Shown here: positions 55,023 to 64,000 of the stretch, piece by piece
Position numbering within the stretch: the first letter of the stretch is position 1
How the letters are laid out: each line of letters starts with the position of its first letter
Assembly: GCF_001522865.1 (NCBI RefSeq)
Contig: NZ_LOWB01000104.1
Coordinates: forward strand, 179,940-243,939
Length of the DNA: 64,000 bases
Source of the DNA: Burkholderia sp. TSV86
GTDB lineage: Bacteria; Pseudomonadota; Gammaproteobacteria; Burkholderiales; Burkholderiaceae
Direction: 5' to 3'
Notes under the pieces: generated by a model
What the model was told of the DNA's origin: nothing
The model's input: only the letters and a program-made list of their open reading frames with translations
Databases searched by the model: none
Made by a program: the position numbers and the translations under genes

Positions 55023-55841
55023 TCAGACGGCGGCGGCCGCGTGCGCGGCAAGCGCCGGGCGCGCAGGTGTGCCGGCCGACACGGTCAGCACGTCATAGCC
55101 AGTGTCGGTGACGAGCACCGTATGCTCCCATTGCGCAGACAGGCTGCGGTCGCGGGTTTTGACGGTCCACTGGTCAGGCATCGTGCGGATGTCGCGCTTG
55201 CCGGCGTTGATCATCGGCTCGATCGTGAAGATCATGCCGGGCTTAAGCTCCACGCCCGTGCCTGGCCGGCCGTAGTGGACAACTTGCGGGTCCTCGTGAA
55301 ACACCGTGCCGATCCCGTGACCGCAATATTCGCGCACGACGCTGTAGCCTTGGCCTTCCGCATGCTTCTGGATCACATAGCCGATATCGCCGAGATGCGC
55401 GCCCGGCTTCACTTGCTCGATGCCGAGCCACATGCATTCGTAGGTGGTTTGCACGAGACGCTTCGCGAGGATCGAGCCGTCGCCGACGATGAACATCCGG
55501 CTCGTGTCGCCGAAATAGCCGTTTTTGATGACGGTGATGTCGAGGTTGACGATGTCGCCGTTCTTCAGCGTCTTGTCGCCGGGGATGCCGTGGCAGATCA
55601 CGTCGTTGACTGACGTGCAGATCGCCTTCGGATACGGCGGGTAGCCGGGCGGCTGGTAGTTGAGCGGCGCGGGAACCGTGTTCTGCACGTTGGTCATGTA
55701 TTCGTGGCAGAGGCGGTCGAGTTCGCCCGTCGTCACGCCCGCGACGACGAATGGCGTGATGTAATCGAGCACTTCGCTCGCGAGCCGGCAGGCGACGCGC
55801 ATCTGGGCGATGTCGTGTTCGTTTTTGAGCGTAATGGCCAT
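55023..55841 (-). CDS. map: Methionine aminopeptidase type I
   Basis: 272 residues. It removes N-terminal methionine after deformylation. The pita-bread metal site is intact: NDVICHGIP (His), VNLDITV and GDTSRMF (two Asp), [18 protein letters not shown] (His, Glu) and the final glutamate in QWEHTVLV. The C-terminal Ala-rich tail (after VSAGTPA) is slightly longer than in E. coli Map (264). It is divergent from rpsB, with 428 bp between, as in the E. coli chromosome. Confidence 0.96.
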   Translation of the reverse strand: MAITLKNEHDIAQMRVACRLASEVLDYITPFVVAGVTTGELDRLCHEYMTNVQNTVPAPLNYQPPGYPPYPKAICTSVNDVICHGIPGDKTLKNGDIVNLDITVIKNGYFGDTSRMFIVGDGSILAKRLVQTTYECMWLGIEQVKPGAHLGDIGYVIQKHAEGQGYSVVREYCGHGIGTVFHEDPQVVHYGRPGTGVELKPGMIFTIEPMINAGKRDIRTMPDQWTVKTRDRSLSAQWEHTVLVTDTGYDVLTVSAGTPARPALAAHAAAAV

Positions 55842-56269
55842 GGTCGATGCCTGGAGTGCGATGAATTAGGCAATTATCGCACCTTATTCCCGGTGCCGCA
55901 GCGTCTTTGCCGACGCAATGGGTGCCCCAATGGGCGCGGCGAGGGCGGTGCAGCCGGGCGCCGGGGCGCCCCCCGCCGTGCGATCCGATCCGGAAAAGGC
56001 GGCATGACTTGAGAGCCGCCGCCGCCGTGTGCTATAATTTTCGGCTAAGTCGACGCTGAAATTGCGATTTTCCGCTTGCCTGAACGGCGGGCGGCGAAAG
56101 CGCGGTGGCGGCGAAGGCTTCAGGCGTAACGTTCCAGGCGGTTGCATTGTCGGGGAGCGTGCGCCGAATCGCAAGCCGGGGCAACCAGGGTGTCGCGCGA
56201 CGATCGGATGTCCGGATCGCGCCGATGCGGCCGCCGGCTTAAGACCCCAACCCTCGTGGAGAAATTCTG
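55842..56269 (+). promoter_or_regulatory. rpsB upstream region and leader
   Basis: The 428-bp region between map and rpsB has a promoter at 56009-56038 and a long transcribed leader of about 225 nt (56045-56269) rich in short GC inverted repeats. It contains no coding frame I can support. On the map side (minus strand) no clear promoter was found. Confidence 0.5.
56009..56038 (+). promoter_or_regulatory. Sigma-70 promoter of rpsB
   Basis: A perfect -10 box TATAAT at 56033-56038 and TTGAGA at 56009-56014 are spaced by 18 bp. The expected start near 56045 gives an unusually long 5' leader. Confidence 0.75.
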
Positions 56270-57010
56270 ATGGCAGTCACGATGCGCCAAATGCTGGAAG
56301 CCGGTGTCCACTTCGGTCACCAAACGCGCTTCTGGAACCCGAAGATGGCGCCGTTCATCTTCGGTCACCGTAACAAGATTCACATCATCAACCTCGAAAA
56401 GACGCTGCCGATGTACAACGACGCGCTGAAGTACGTGCGTCAGCTGGCGGCGAACCGGGGCACGATCCTCTTCGTCGGCACGAAGCGTCAGTCGCGCGAC
56501 ACGATCGCGCAGGAAGCACAGCGCGCCGGCATGCCGTTCGTCAACGCGCGTTGGCTCGGCGGCATGCTGACCAACTTCAAGACGCTGAAGGTGTCGATCA
56601 AGCGCCTGAAGGACATGGAGGCGGCGGTCGAGGCGGGCGAGCTCGAGAAGATGAGCAAGAAAGAAGCGCTGCTGTTCGAGCGCGAGATCGCGAAGCTGCA
56701 AAAGTCGATCGGCGGCGTGAAGGACATGGGCGGCATTCCGGACGCGATCTTTGTCGTCGACGTCGGCTACCACAAGATCGCCGTCACTGAGGCGAACAAG
56801 CTGGGCGTGCCGGTGATCGCGGTGGTCGATACGAACCACTCGCCGGAAGGCGTCGATTACGTGATCCCGGGCAACGACGATTCGAGCAAGGCCGTCGCGC
56901 TGTACGCGCAAGGCGTCGCCGATGCGATCCTCGAAGGCCGTGCGAACGCGGTCAACGAAGTGGTCCAGGCGGTGCGCGGCGACGACGAATACGTCGAGGA
57001 AAACGCGTAA
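56270..57010 (+). CDS. rpsB: 30S ribosomal protein S2
   Basis: 246 residues, starting [25 protein letters not shown], the S2 signature, with the second signature [27 protein letters not shown] near the C-terminus. The central insertion ([35 protein letters not shown]) forms the coiled-coil that meets S1. A GGAG 8 nt upstream of the ATG is a good ribosome-binding site. It is followed by tsf, with a terminator in between. Confidence 0.98.
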   Translation: MAVTMRQMLEAGVHFGHQTRFWNPKMAPFIFGHRNKIHIINLEKTLPMYNDALKYVRQLAANRGTILFVGTKRQSRDTIAQEAQRAGMPFVNARWLGGMLTNFKTLKVSIKRLKDMEAAVEAGELEKMSKKEALLFEREIAKLQKSIGGVKDMGGIPDAIFVVDVGYHKIAVTEANKLGVPVIAVVDTNHSPEGVDYVIPGNDDSSKAVALYAQGVADAILEGRANAVNEVVQAVRGDDEYVEENA

Positions 57011-57028
57011 CCGGCCCCGAGCCGGCGC

Positions 57029-57061
57029 AAAAAGGGGGCTCTAGACAAGCCCCCTTTTTTT
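57029..57061 (+). terminator. Strong terminator between rpsB and tsf
   Basis: AAAAAGGGGGCT pairs with AGCCCCCTTTTT across a 7-nt loop, followed by T residues. It lies 18 nt past the rpsB stop and would lower tsf expression relative to rpsB unless read through. Confidence 0.92.
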
Positions 57062-57194
57062 AAGCCGATTTTTTTGGGCGGCCTGACGGCTGACTGTGGC
57101 GCGCAACGATTTCGCGCGGCTGCCCGGAAACGAATGCCGGCCGTTCGCGTCGAAGTGCGGGCGGCGTTGTGAATACAGACTCAAGGAGCGAATG

Positions 57195-58076
57195 ATGGCG
57201 GCAATTACCGCAAGCATGGTGGCAGAACTGCGCGCGAAGACCGACGCACCGATGATGGAGTGCAAGAAGGCGCTGACGGAAGCCGACGGCGACCTGGCCA
57301 AGGCCGAAGAGCTGCTGCGCGTGAAGCTCGGCAACAAGGCGAGCAAGGCGGCATCGCGCGTGACGGCCGAAGGCGTCGTCGCATCGTTCGTCGGCGGCAA
57401 CGCCGGCGCGCTCGTCGAGCTGAACTGCGAAACCGACTTTGTCGCGAAGAACGACGATTTCCTCGCATTCTCGAAGCAGGTCGCGGAACTCGTGGCGAGC
57501 CAGAATCCGGTCGACGTCGCCGCGCTGTCGGCGCTGCCGCTCGACGGCAAGACGGTCGACGAAGTGCGTCTCGCGCTCGTCGGCAAGATCGGCGAGAACA
57601 TCTCGATCCGCCGCTTTGTCCGTTTCGAAACCGCCAACAAGCTCGCGACGTACCTGCACGGCAGCCGCATCGGCGTGATCGTCGAGTACACCGGCGAGCA
57701 AGAGCAGGTCGGCAAGGACGTCGCGATGCATATCGCGGCGATGAAGCCGGTTTCGCTGTCGGCCGAAGAAGTTCCGGCTGACCTGATCGAGAAGGAGCGC
57801 CGCGTTGCCGAGCAGAAGGCGGCCGAATCGGGCAAGCCGGCCGAGATCGTCGCGAAGATGGTCGACGGCAGCGTCCAGAAGTTCCTGAAGGAAGTGTCGC
57901 TGCTGAACCAGCCGTTCGTGAAAAACGACAAGCAGACGGTCGAGCAGATGCTGAAGGCCGCGAATTCGGCGGTGCAGAAGTTCGCGCTGTTCGTCGTCGG
58001 TGAAGGCATCGAGAAGCGCCAAGACGATTTCGCGGCGGAAGTGGCCGCACAAGTCGCTGCTGCGAAGCAGCAGTAA
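57195..58076 (+). CDS. tsf: Elongation factor Ts
   Basis: 293 residues from [16 protein letters not shown]. Two overlapping ATGs (57192, 57195) share the GGAG upstream; the second gives the normal N-terminus. It exchanges GDP for GTP on EF-Tu. The signatures [19 protein letters not shown] and [12 protein letters not shown] (with the Asp-Phe pair that enters EF-Tu) are intact. It is 184 nt after rpsB across a terminator, so a weak internal promoter or read-through is required. Confidence 0.97.
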   Translation: MAAITASMVAELRAKTDAPMMECKKALTEADGDLAKAEELLRVKLGNKASKAASRVTAEGVVASFVGGNAGALVELNCETDFVAKNDDFLAFSKQVAELVASQNPVDVAALSALPLDGKTVDEVRLALVGKIGENISIRRFVRFETANKLATYLHGSRIGVIVEYTGEQEQVGKDVAMHIAAMKPVSLSAEEVPADLIEKERRVAEQKAAESGKPAEIVAKMVDGSVQKFLKEVSLLNQPFVKNDKQTVEQMLKAANSAVQKFALFVVGEGIEKRQDDFAAEVAAQVAAAKQQ

Positions 58077-58964
<888 letters not shown>

Positions 58965-59061
58965 ACTCCCGCCGATGCGGGCAACCCGGGCGGCGCCGGA
59001 TGCACCGCCCGTTGTACCGTTGTCCGCGTCGTTTTGAAGTCTGGAAGGTTCGGAGGTAGAA

Positions 59062-59622
59062 ATGAGTGTCGCTGATATCAAAAAGGGCGTCGAGCAGAAG
59101 ATGCAGCGTTCGATCGAGGCGTTCAAGAACGATCTGGCGAAGGTCCGCACGGGCCGCGCGCATACGGGTTTGCTCGACCACGTGCAGGTGGACTACTACG
59201 GCTCGATGGTGCCGATTTCGCAGGTTGCGAATTTGACGCTCGTCGACGCGCGCACGATCGGCGTGCAGCCGTGGGAGAAAAACATGGTCGCGAAGGTCGA
59301 GAAGGCGATCCGCGAGGCCGATCTGGGGCTGAACCCGGCGACCGCGGGCGATCTGATCCGCGTGCCGATGCCGCCGCTCACCGAAGAGCGCCGCCGCGAG
59401 CTGACGAAGGTCGTCAAGAGCGAGGGCGAGACGGCGAAGGTCGCGATCCGCAATTTGCGCCGCGACGCGAACGAGCAATTGAAGAAGCTCGTGAAGGACA
59501 AGGAAATCTCCGAAGACGACGAGCGCCGTGCAGGCGACGACGTGCAGAAGTTGACCGACAAGCACGTGGCGGAAATCGACAAGCTCGTTCAGACGAAGGA
59601 AGCGGAGATCATGACGGTCTGA
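59062..59622 (+). CDS. frr: Ribosome recycling factor
   Basis: 186 residues, the standard RRF length, with GGAGG 6 nt before the ATG. Features: [48 protein letters not shown] and [33 protein letters not shown], the three-helix bundle that splits post-termination ribosomes with EF-G. It is followed by uppS after 60 nt. Confidence 0.97.
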   Translation: MSVADIKKGVEQKMQRSIEAFKNDLAKVRTGRAHTGLLDHVQVDYYGSMVPISQVANLTLVDARTIGVQPWEKNMVAKVEKAIREADLGLNPATAGDLIRVPMPPLTEERRRELTKVVKSEGETAKVAIRNLRRDANEQLKKLVKDKEISEDDERRAGDDVQKLTDKHVAEIDKLVQTKEAEIMTV

Positions 59623-59682
59623 CGCCGTCGTATCGTCGAGTGCATTGCACTTTTTTCCCGCAGCTATAGTCTTTCAGCGGCC

Positions 59683-60465
59683 ATGACTTATACCAGTTCC
59701 ACCGTTCACGTACCTGACGTCACGAACGTGCCGCGTCACGTGGCGATCATCATGGACGGCAACGGCCGTTGGGCGACTGAGCGCCGCTTGCCGCGCGTCG
59801 CAGGGCATACGCGCGGCGTCGATGCGGTGCGTGCCGTCGTCGAGGGGTGCGCGCGGGCGGGCGTCGAATACCTGACGCTATTCGCGTTCAGTTCCGAGAA
59901 TTGGCGCCGGCCGACCGACGAAGTGTCGTTTCTGATGCGCCTGTTCATCACCGCGCTCGAGCGTGAGGTCGGCAAACTGCACGCGAACGGCATCCGGCTG
60001 CGCGTCGTCGGCGATCTGTCGAAGTTCGAGCCGCGCATCCAGGCGCTGATCCGCCGGGCGGAAACGAAGACGGCGCGCAACACGCGCCTGACATTGACGA
60101 TCGCCGCGAACTACGGCGGCCGCTGGGACATCCTGCAGGCGACGCAACGGCTCGTCGAACAGGCGGCGCGCAAAGGGCGCGCGGTCGAGATCGACGAGGA
60201 TGCGTTTGCCAGCCATCTGGCCATGGCCTATGCGCCGGAGCCGGATCTTTTCATCCGTACCGGCGGCGAGCAGCGCGTCAGCAATTTCCTGCTGTGGCAG
60301 CTTGCTTACGCCGAATTTTATTTTACCGACAAATTCTGGCCGGATTTCGACGGCAACGCGCTCGCCGAGGCGCTCGCGTCTTATACGCACCGTGAACGCC
60401 GGTTCGGCCGCACGAGCGCGCAGCTCGAACCCCAAGCTCAGGACGCCGATTCCCTTTCATGCTGA
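59683..60465 (+). CDS. uppS: Undecaprenyl pyrophosphate synthase (di-trans,poly-cis)
   Basis: 260 residues. It adds isopentenyl units to farnesyl diphosphate to build the C55 lipid carrier for peptidoglycan and O-antigen. The diphosphate-binding motif is [10 protein letters not shown] (Asp25 catalytic), with the conserved [14 protein letters not shown] and [34 protein letters not shown]. It overlaps the cdsA start by 7 nt. Confidence 0.97.
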   Translation: MTYTSSTVHVPDVTNVPRHVAIIMDGNGRWATERRLPRVAGHTRGVDAVRAVVEGCARAGVEYLTLFAFSSENWRRPTDEVSFLMRLFITALEREVGKLHANGIRLRVVGDLSKFEPRIQALIRRAETKTARNTRLTLTIAANYGGRWDILQATQRLVEQAARKGRAVEIDEDAFASHLAMAYAPEPDLFIRTGGEQRVSNFLLWQLAYAEFYFTDKFWPDFDGNALAEALASYTHRERRFGRTSAQLEPQAQDADSLSC

Positions 60466-61280
60466 AGACCCGTGTGATCACGGCGGTCGTGCTGCTGGCG
60501 GTATTGCTGCCTGTGACGCTGTTCGCGCCGCTTGCCGGATTCGGCGCGCTGATTGCGCTCGCGCTCATGTTCGCCGCGTGGGAATGGGGGCGGCTGCTCG
60601 CGCTCGGCAGCGCCGGCTCGATTGGCTACGCGGCGCTCGCGGCGCTCGCGCTTGCGGCGAGCACGCGGCTCGGTATCGGCGCGCAGGCGGCGCGGCCGTT
60701 GTTCGCGGCGGCCGGTATTTTCTGGCTCTTGATCGGCCCCTATGCGCTCGCGCGCAAGCCGGTGCTCGCAGCGCGCGCGTGGCGGCTGTTTCTGCTCGCG
60801 GCTGGCCTTGTCGTGTTCGCCGCGTGCTGGCACGCGCTGGTTGCCGCACGTGCGATAGGCGTACCCTTCGTGTTGTCGCTATTGCTGGTGGTGTGGCTTG
60901 CCGATATCGGCGCATACTTTGCCGGCAAACGGTTTGGCAAGCATAAGCTCGCGCCGTCGGTCAGTCCGGGCAAAACCTGGGAAGGCGCGGCTGGAGGCTG
61001 GCTCGCGGTGATGGCCGTGGCCGGCGCGGCCTCGGTTTCGCATGTTTTCGACCCGACCCTGTATTCGGCGCTCGGCATGCGCTACGGCGTGGCGGGGGCG
61101 TTCGCCGCGCTGTCCGTGCTCGTCGCGTCCAGCGTGGTCGGCGATTTGTTCGAATCGTTGCTCAAGCGCCAAGCGGGCGTGAAAGATTCGAGCGGTTTGT
61201 TGCCCGGGCACGGCGGCGTGCTCGATCGCGTCGACGCACTGTTGCCCGTGTTGCCGCTCGCGCTGCTGCTGCTCGGTTAA
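60459..61280 (+). CDS. cdsA: Phosphatidate cytidylyltransferase
   Basis: 273 residues, about seven or eight transmembrane helices. It makes CDP-diacylglycerol from phosphatidic acid and CTP, the common precursor of phospholipids. The family signature is in [13 protein letters not shown] followed by [20 protein letters not shown] near residues 225-262, which contains the catalytic acidic residues. The start overlaps uppS by 7 nt, indicating coupled translation. Confidence 0.96.
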   Translation: MLKTRVITAVVLLAVLLPVTLFAPLAGFGALIALALMFAAWEWGRLLALGSAGSIGYAALAALALAASTRLGIGAQAARPLFAAAGIFWLLIGPYALARKPVLAARAWRLFLLAAGLVVFAACWHALVAARAIGVPFVLSLLLVVWLADIGAYFAGKRFGKHKLAPSVSPGKTWEGAAGGWLAVMAVAGAASVSHVFDPTLYSALGMRYGVAGAFAALSVLVASSVVGDLFESLLKRQAGVKDSSGLLPGHGGVLDRVDALLPVLPLALLLLG

Positions 61281-61295
61281 AACTCGACTTACATC

Positions 61296-62492
61296 ATGCA
61301 AAAACGTCTGACATTGCTCGGTTCGACGGGCTCGATCGGAGACAGCACGCTCGACGTCGTCGCGCGCCATCCCGAGCGCTTCGCGGTTCATGCGCTGACC
61401 GCGCACCGCAACGGCGACAAGCTCGTCGCCCAATGCCTGCGCTTTGCGCCCGATATCGCGGTGGTCGGCGACGCCGACACCGCCGCGCGCGTCGATGCGC
61501 AACTTCGCGCGGCGGGCAGCAAAACGCAGGTCGCGTATGGCCCGCAGGCGCTCGTCGACGTGTCGACGAGCGACGGCTGCGATACCGTGGTCGCGGCAAT
61601 CGTCGGTGCGGCGGGGTTGGCGCCAAGCTTGGCCGCCGCGCGCGCGGGCAAGCGCATCCTGCTGGCGAACAAGGAAGCGCTCGTGATGTCGGGCACGATT
61701 TTCATGGATGCGGTGCGCGATCATCACGCGATCTTGCTGCCTGTCGACAGCGAGCACAATGCGATTTTCCAGTGCATGCCGCGTGATGCAGCCGAGCACG
61801 GCGGCATTGCCAAGATCATCGTGACCGCGTCGGGCGGCCCATTCCGCACTCGCGAACCGGCGACGCTCGCCAATGTGACGCCCGACGAGGCGTGCAAACA
61901 TCCCAACTGGGTAATGGGCCGCAAGATTTCGGTCGATTCGGCGACGATGATGAACAAGGGCCTCGAAGTGATCGAGGCGCATTGGCTGTTCGGCCTGCCC
62001 GGCGAGCGGATCGACGTGCTGATTCACCCGCAGAGCGTGATTCATTCGCTCGTGTCGTATAAGGACGGTTCGGTGCTCGCGCAGCTCGGCAACCCGGATA
62101 TGCGCACGCCGATCGCGCATGCGCTGGCGTTTCCGGAGCGGGTCGATGCTGGCGTTGCGCCGCTCGATCTCGCGCAGATCGCCGCGCTGTCGTTCGAAAA
62201 GCCCGATTTCGCGCGCTTTCCTTGTCTCGCGCTCGCGCTGCAGGCGCTCGACGCGGGCGGCGTCGCCAGCGCGGCGCTCAACGCGGCGAACGAAATCGCG
62301 GTCGAGGCGTTCCTGTCGCGGCGGATTCGCTTTACCGCTATCGCGCAGACTGTCGAGGCGGTGCTCGATAGGCTCGATAATCGCACGCCGAGCGGTCTCG
62401 ACGACGTGATCGGCGCCGATGCCGCCGCGCGCCGCGCTGCCGCCGCGTTCATCGACAAACTGCCCGCGCCCGACGTGACGCGGGCCGCGTGA
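61296..62492 (+). CDS. dxr: 1-deoxy-D-xylulose 5-phosphate reductoisomerase
   Basis: 398 residues. It converts DXP to MEP with NADPH, the committed step of the MEP isoprenoid pathway that feeds UppS next door. Features: N-terminal [15 protein letters not shown] (NADPH binding), [25 protein letters not shown] and TASGGPFRT with the metal acidic and lysine residues, and [22 protein letters not shown]. It follows cdsA by 15 nt and precedes rseP by 17 nt; in E. coli dxr is between frr and uppS. Confidence 0.97.
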   Translation: MQKRLTLLGSTGSIGDSTLDVVARHPERFAVHALTAHRNGDKLVAQCLRFAPDIAVVGDADTAARVDAQLRAAGSKTQVAYGPQALVDVSTSDGCDTVVAAIVGAAGLAPSLAAARAGKRILLANKEALVMSGTIFMDAVRDHHAILLPVDSEHNAIFQCMPRDAAEHGGIAKIIVTASGGPFRTREPATLANVTPDEACKHPNWVMGRKISVDSATMMNKGLEVIEAHWLFGLPGERIDVLIHPQSVIHSLVSYKDGSVLAQLGNPDMRTPIAHALAFPERVDAGVAPLDLAQIAALSFEKPDFARFPCLALALQALDAGGVASAALNAANEIAVEAFLSRRIRFTAIAQTVEAVLDRLDNRTPSGLDDVIGADAAARRAAAAFIDKLPAPDVTRAA

Positions 62493-62509
62493 ATGGAGCC
62501 GCTGCGCTC

Positions 62510-63895
62510 ATGAACATGCTGATCGAACTGCTCGCATTTGCGGTGGCGATCGGCGTGCTGGTCGTCGTGCATGAATATGGGCACTACCGCGTCGCGCGCT
62601 GGTGCGGCGTGAAGGTGCTGCGCTTCTCGATCGGATTTGGCGCGCCCGTCGCGCGCTGGGTCAGCAAGAAGACCGGCACCGAATGGACACTGTCCGCGCT
62701 GCCGCTTGGCGGCTACGTGAAGATGCTCGACGAGCGTGATCCCGGCGACGGTATTCGCGCGCACGAGTTGCCGCATGCGTTCAACCGGCAATCGGTCGGC
62801 AAGCGGATCGCGATCGTCGCGGCCGGCCCGGTGGCGAACTTCCTGCTGGCGATCGTGCTGTTCGCGCTCGTTTTCGCGACCGGCGTGACGGAGCCCGCGG
62901 CCGTCATCGCGCCGCCGGCCGCGGGCACGAGCGCCGCGCTCGCCGGATTCGACGGCGGCGAAACCGTCGTGTCGATCCGCGATGCGCATGGCGGCGAGGC
63001 AACGCCGGTGCGCTCGTGGTCCGATCTGCGCTGGAAGCTGCTGTCCGCCGCGATGGACCACCGCGACGTCGTGCTCGGCGCGCGAAACGGCGGGGCGCAC
63101 GCATCCGGCGACACGTTCGATTTTCGCGTCGATCTGCATCGGCTCGACGATCGCGACCTCGACGGCGATTTCATGATGCGTCTTGGTTTCGATCAGGGCG
63201 GCGGCGCGCTCGCGGTGACGTCGGTGCAGCCGGGCAGTGCCGCGCAGCAAGCGGGATTGCAGCCGGGCGACAAGCTCGTCGCGCTCGACGGCGCGCGCAT
63301 CGGCAGCTCGTCGCGCTTCATCGACGACGTGAAGGCGCACGCGGGGCGGGCGCTGGCGCTGCGCATCGAGCGCGCGGGTGTCGAGCGCACGCTGACGATC
63401 GTCCCGCAGGCACAGCGCGATGACGAGACGGGTCGGCAAGTCGGCCGCATCGGCGCGGCGCTCGCGCTGAAGACGCCGATGGTCGACGTGCGCTACGGCG
63501 TGCTCGAGAGCGTCGAATTCGGCGCGCGGCGCACTTGGGATATCGCGCTGTATTCGCTGAAGATGTTCGGCCGGATGGTGACGGGCGACGCGTCGCTGAA
63601 AAATCTGTCGGGACCGGTGACGATCGCCGATTACGCGGGTAAGAGCGCGCGCCTCGGATGGTCGGCATTTCTATCGTTTCTCGGCCTTGTCAGCATTAGC
63701 CTCGGTGTACTGAACCTGCTGCCGATTCCGGTTTTGGACGGGGGGCATCTGTTATATTATCTGGTTGAAGCCGCGACCGGTAAGGCCGTATCGGAGCGCT
63801 GGCAACTGATTCTGCAAAGAGCGGGATTGATCTGCATCGTCGCGTTGTCGGCGATCGCACTGTTCAACGATCTGGCTCGGTTAATCCATTTTTGA
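62510..63895 (+). CDS. rseP: RIP site-2 metalloprotease RseP
   Basis: 461 residues from the ATG at 62510, which has a GGAG 11 nt upstream; a GTG at 62489 overlapping dxr is an alternative. It cleaves RseA in the membrane after DegS, releasing sigma-E in envelope stress. Catalytic motifs HEYGH (His21, Glu22, His25) and NLLPIPVLDGGHLLYY (Asp410), four transmembrane helices and periplasmic PDZ domains (about 110-290; VQPGSAAQQAGLQPGDKLVALDG is the second PDZ) are present. It precedes bamA, as in E. coli. Confidence 0.95.
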   Translation: MNMLIELLAFAVAIGVLVVVHEYGHYRVARWCGVKVLRFSIGFGAPVARWVSKKTGTEWTLSALPLGGYVKMLDERDPGDGIRAHELPHAFNRQSVGKRIAIVAAGPVANFLLAIVLFALVFATGVTEPAAVIAPPAAGTSAALAGFDGGETVVSIRDAHGGEATPVRSWSDLRWKLLSAAMDHRDVVLGARNGGAHASGDTFDFRVDLHRLDDRDLDGDFMMRLGFDQGGGALAVTSVQPGSAAQQAGLQPGDKLVALDGARIGSSSRFIDDVKAHAGRALALRIERAGVERTLTIVPQAQRDDETGRQVGRIGAALALKTPMVDVRYGVLESVEFGARRTWDIALYSLKMFGRMVTGDASLKNLSGPVTIADYAGKSARLGWSAFLSFLGLVSISLGVLNLLPIPVLDGGHLLYYLVEAATGKAVSERWQLILQRAGLICIVALSAIALFNDLARLIHF

Positions 63896-63959
63896 CGCAT
63901 CGGGCGGTGCCGTTAAGGTTTGCCGCCTGACCTGATGCAAGCTTAAACACTGGGGATGC

Positions 63960-64000
63960 ATGTTGTTGAAACCTCATGGCTTCGTACCGAAGGCGGTAGC
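63960..64000 (+). CDS. bamA: Outer membrane protein assembly factor BamA, N-terminal fragment (3' cut by window end)
   Basis: The last 41 bases read MLLKPHGFVPKAV, which I recognise as the signal-peptide start of Burkholderia BamA; its position right after rseP matches the conserved rseP-bamA-skp order. Only 13 codons are visible, so the call rests on neighbourhood and this short match. The ATG at 63960 follows a GGGG-containing weak ribosome-binding site; an overlapping ATG at 63956 is out of frame. Confidence 0.75.
   Translation, partial: MLLKPHGFVPKAV

Overview
The window is a GC-rich (roughly two-thirds G+C) chromosomal segment of a betaproteobacterium. Gene content and order (smc-zipA-ligA, tsaB-rimI-uracil-DNA glycosylase, dapC-dapD-dapE-prmB, and a bamA start reading MLLKPHGFVPKAV) point to Burkholderia, most likely chromosome 1 of the B. 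pseudomallei/thailandensis group. The genus is fairly secure; the species is inferred from memory of these proteins. There is no integrase, transposase, phage gene or CRISPR array. This is mostly core genome, with 56 protein genes (two cut by the window ends), five tRNAs and no clear pseudogene.

Layout. 1-5273: yejABEF peptide ABC importer, with yejA cut at the left end. 5409-7204: NlpC/P60 cell-wall hydrolase and a convergent patatin-like lipoprotein. 7566-9908: gltX, then tRNA-Ala(GGC) and a tandemly duplicated tRNA-Glu(UUC)/tRNA-Asp(GUC) pair. 10074-12574: GNAT acetyltransferase, AraC regulator, RraA-like protein and gamma-glutamylcyclotransferase-like protein. 12960-18848: the glyoxylate-bypass genes aceB (malate synthase) and aceA (isocitrate lyase), separated by a haloacid dehalogenase, a LysR regulator and a universal stress protein. 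19220-21452: RhlE-type RNA helicase and acyl-CoA-binding protein. 21620-25200: overlapping tsaB-rimI-uracil-DNA glycosylase-DUF1853 operon. 25342-30690: thiD, lplT, alr, radA and a small Burkholderia-type protein. 31009-35136: ABC-F ATPase, glutathione peroxidase and cardiolipin synthase. 35314-39963 (minus strand): dapC-dapD-yffB-like-dapE-prmB, the lysine/meso-diaminopimelate branch. 40341-50655: DMT exporter, smc, zipA, a marR/enoyl-CoA hydratase insertion, ligA and def. 50880-55841 (minus): RluF-like pseudouridine synthase, glnD and map. 56270-64000 (plus): rpsB-tsf-pyrH-frr-uppS-cdsA-dxr-rseP-bamA. The last two blocks closely match the E. coli dapD-glnD-map / rpsB-tsf-pyrH-frr-...-bamA region, except that dxr lies after cdsA.

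How the genes work together. The right end couples translation (S2, EF-Ts, RRF, methionine aminopeptidase), nucleotide supply (UMP kinase), isoprenoid and lipid-carrier synthesis (Dxr, UppS), phospholipid synthesis (CdsA) and envelope biogenesis and stress (RseP, BamA). The dap cluster and alr supply peptidoglycan precursors, NlpC/P60 remodels the wall, and ZipA and SMC act in division and chromosome segregation. aceA and aceB permit growth on acetate or fatty acids; the ACBP and enoyl-CoA hydratase fit acyl-CoA metabolism.

The window does not show an obviously new multi-gene system. The most interesting items are: (i) two perfect 12-bp palindromes flanking a TATATA between the enoyl-CoA hydratase gene and ligA, probably the operator of the neighbouring MarR protein, in a module inserted between zipA and ligA; (ii) long disordered, histone-H1-like or Ala-rich N-terminal extensions on the RluF-like enzyme and the uracil-DNA glycosylase; (iii) a DUF1853 protein with a nuclease-like D...ExxxK pattern, translationally coupled to a DNA-repair glycosylase; (iv) the tRNA-Glu/Asp tandem duplication; (v) a long structured rpsB leader and an rpsB-tsf terminator; (vi) several strong hairpins without U-tracts.
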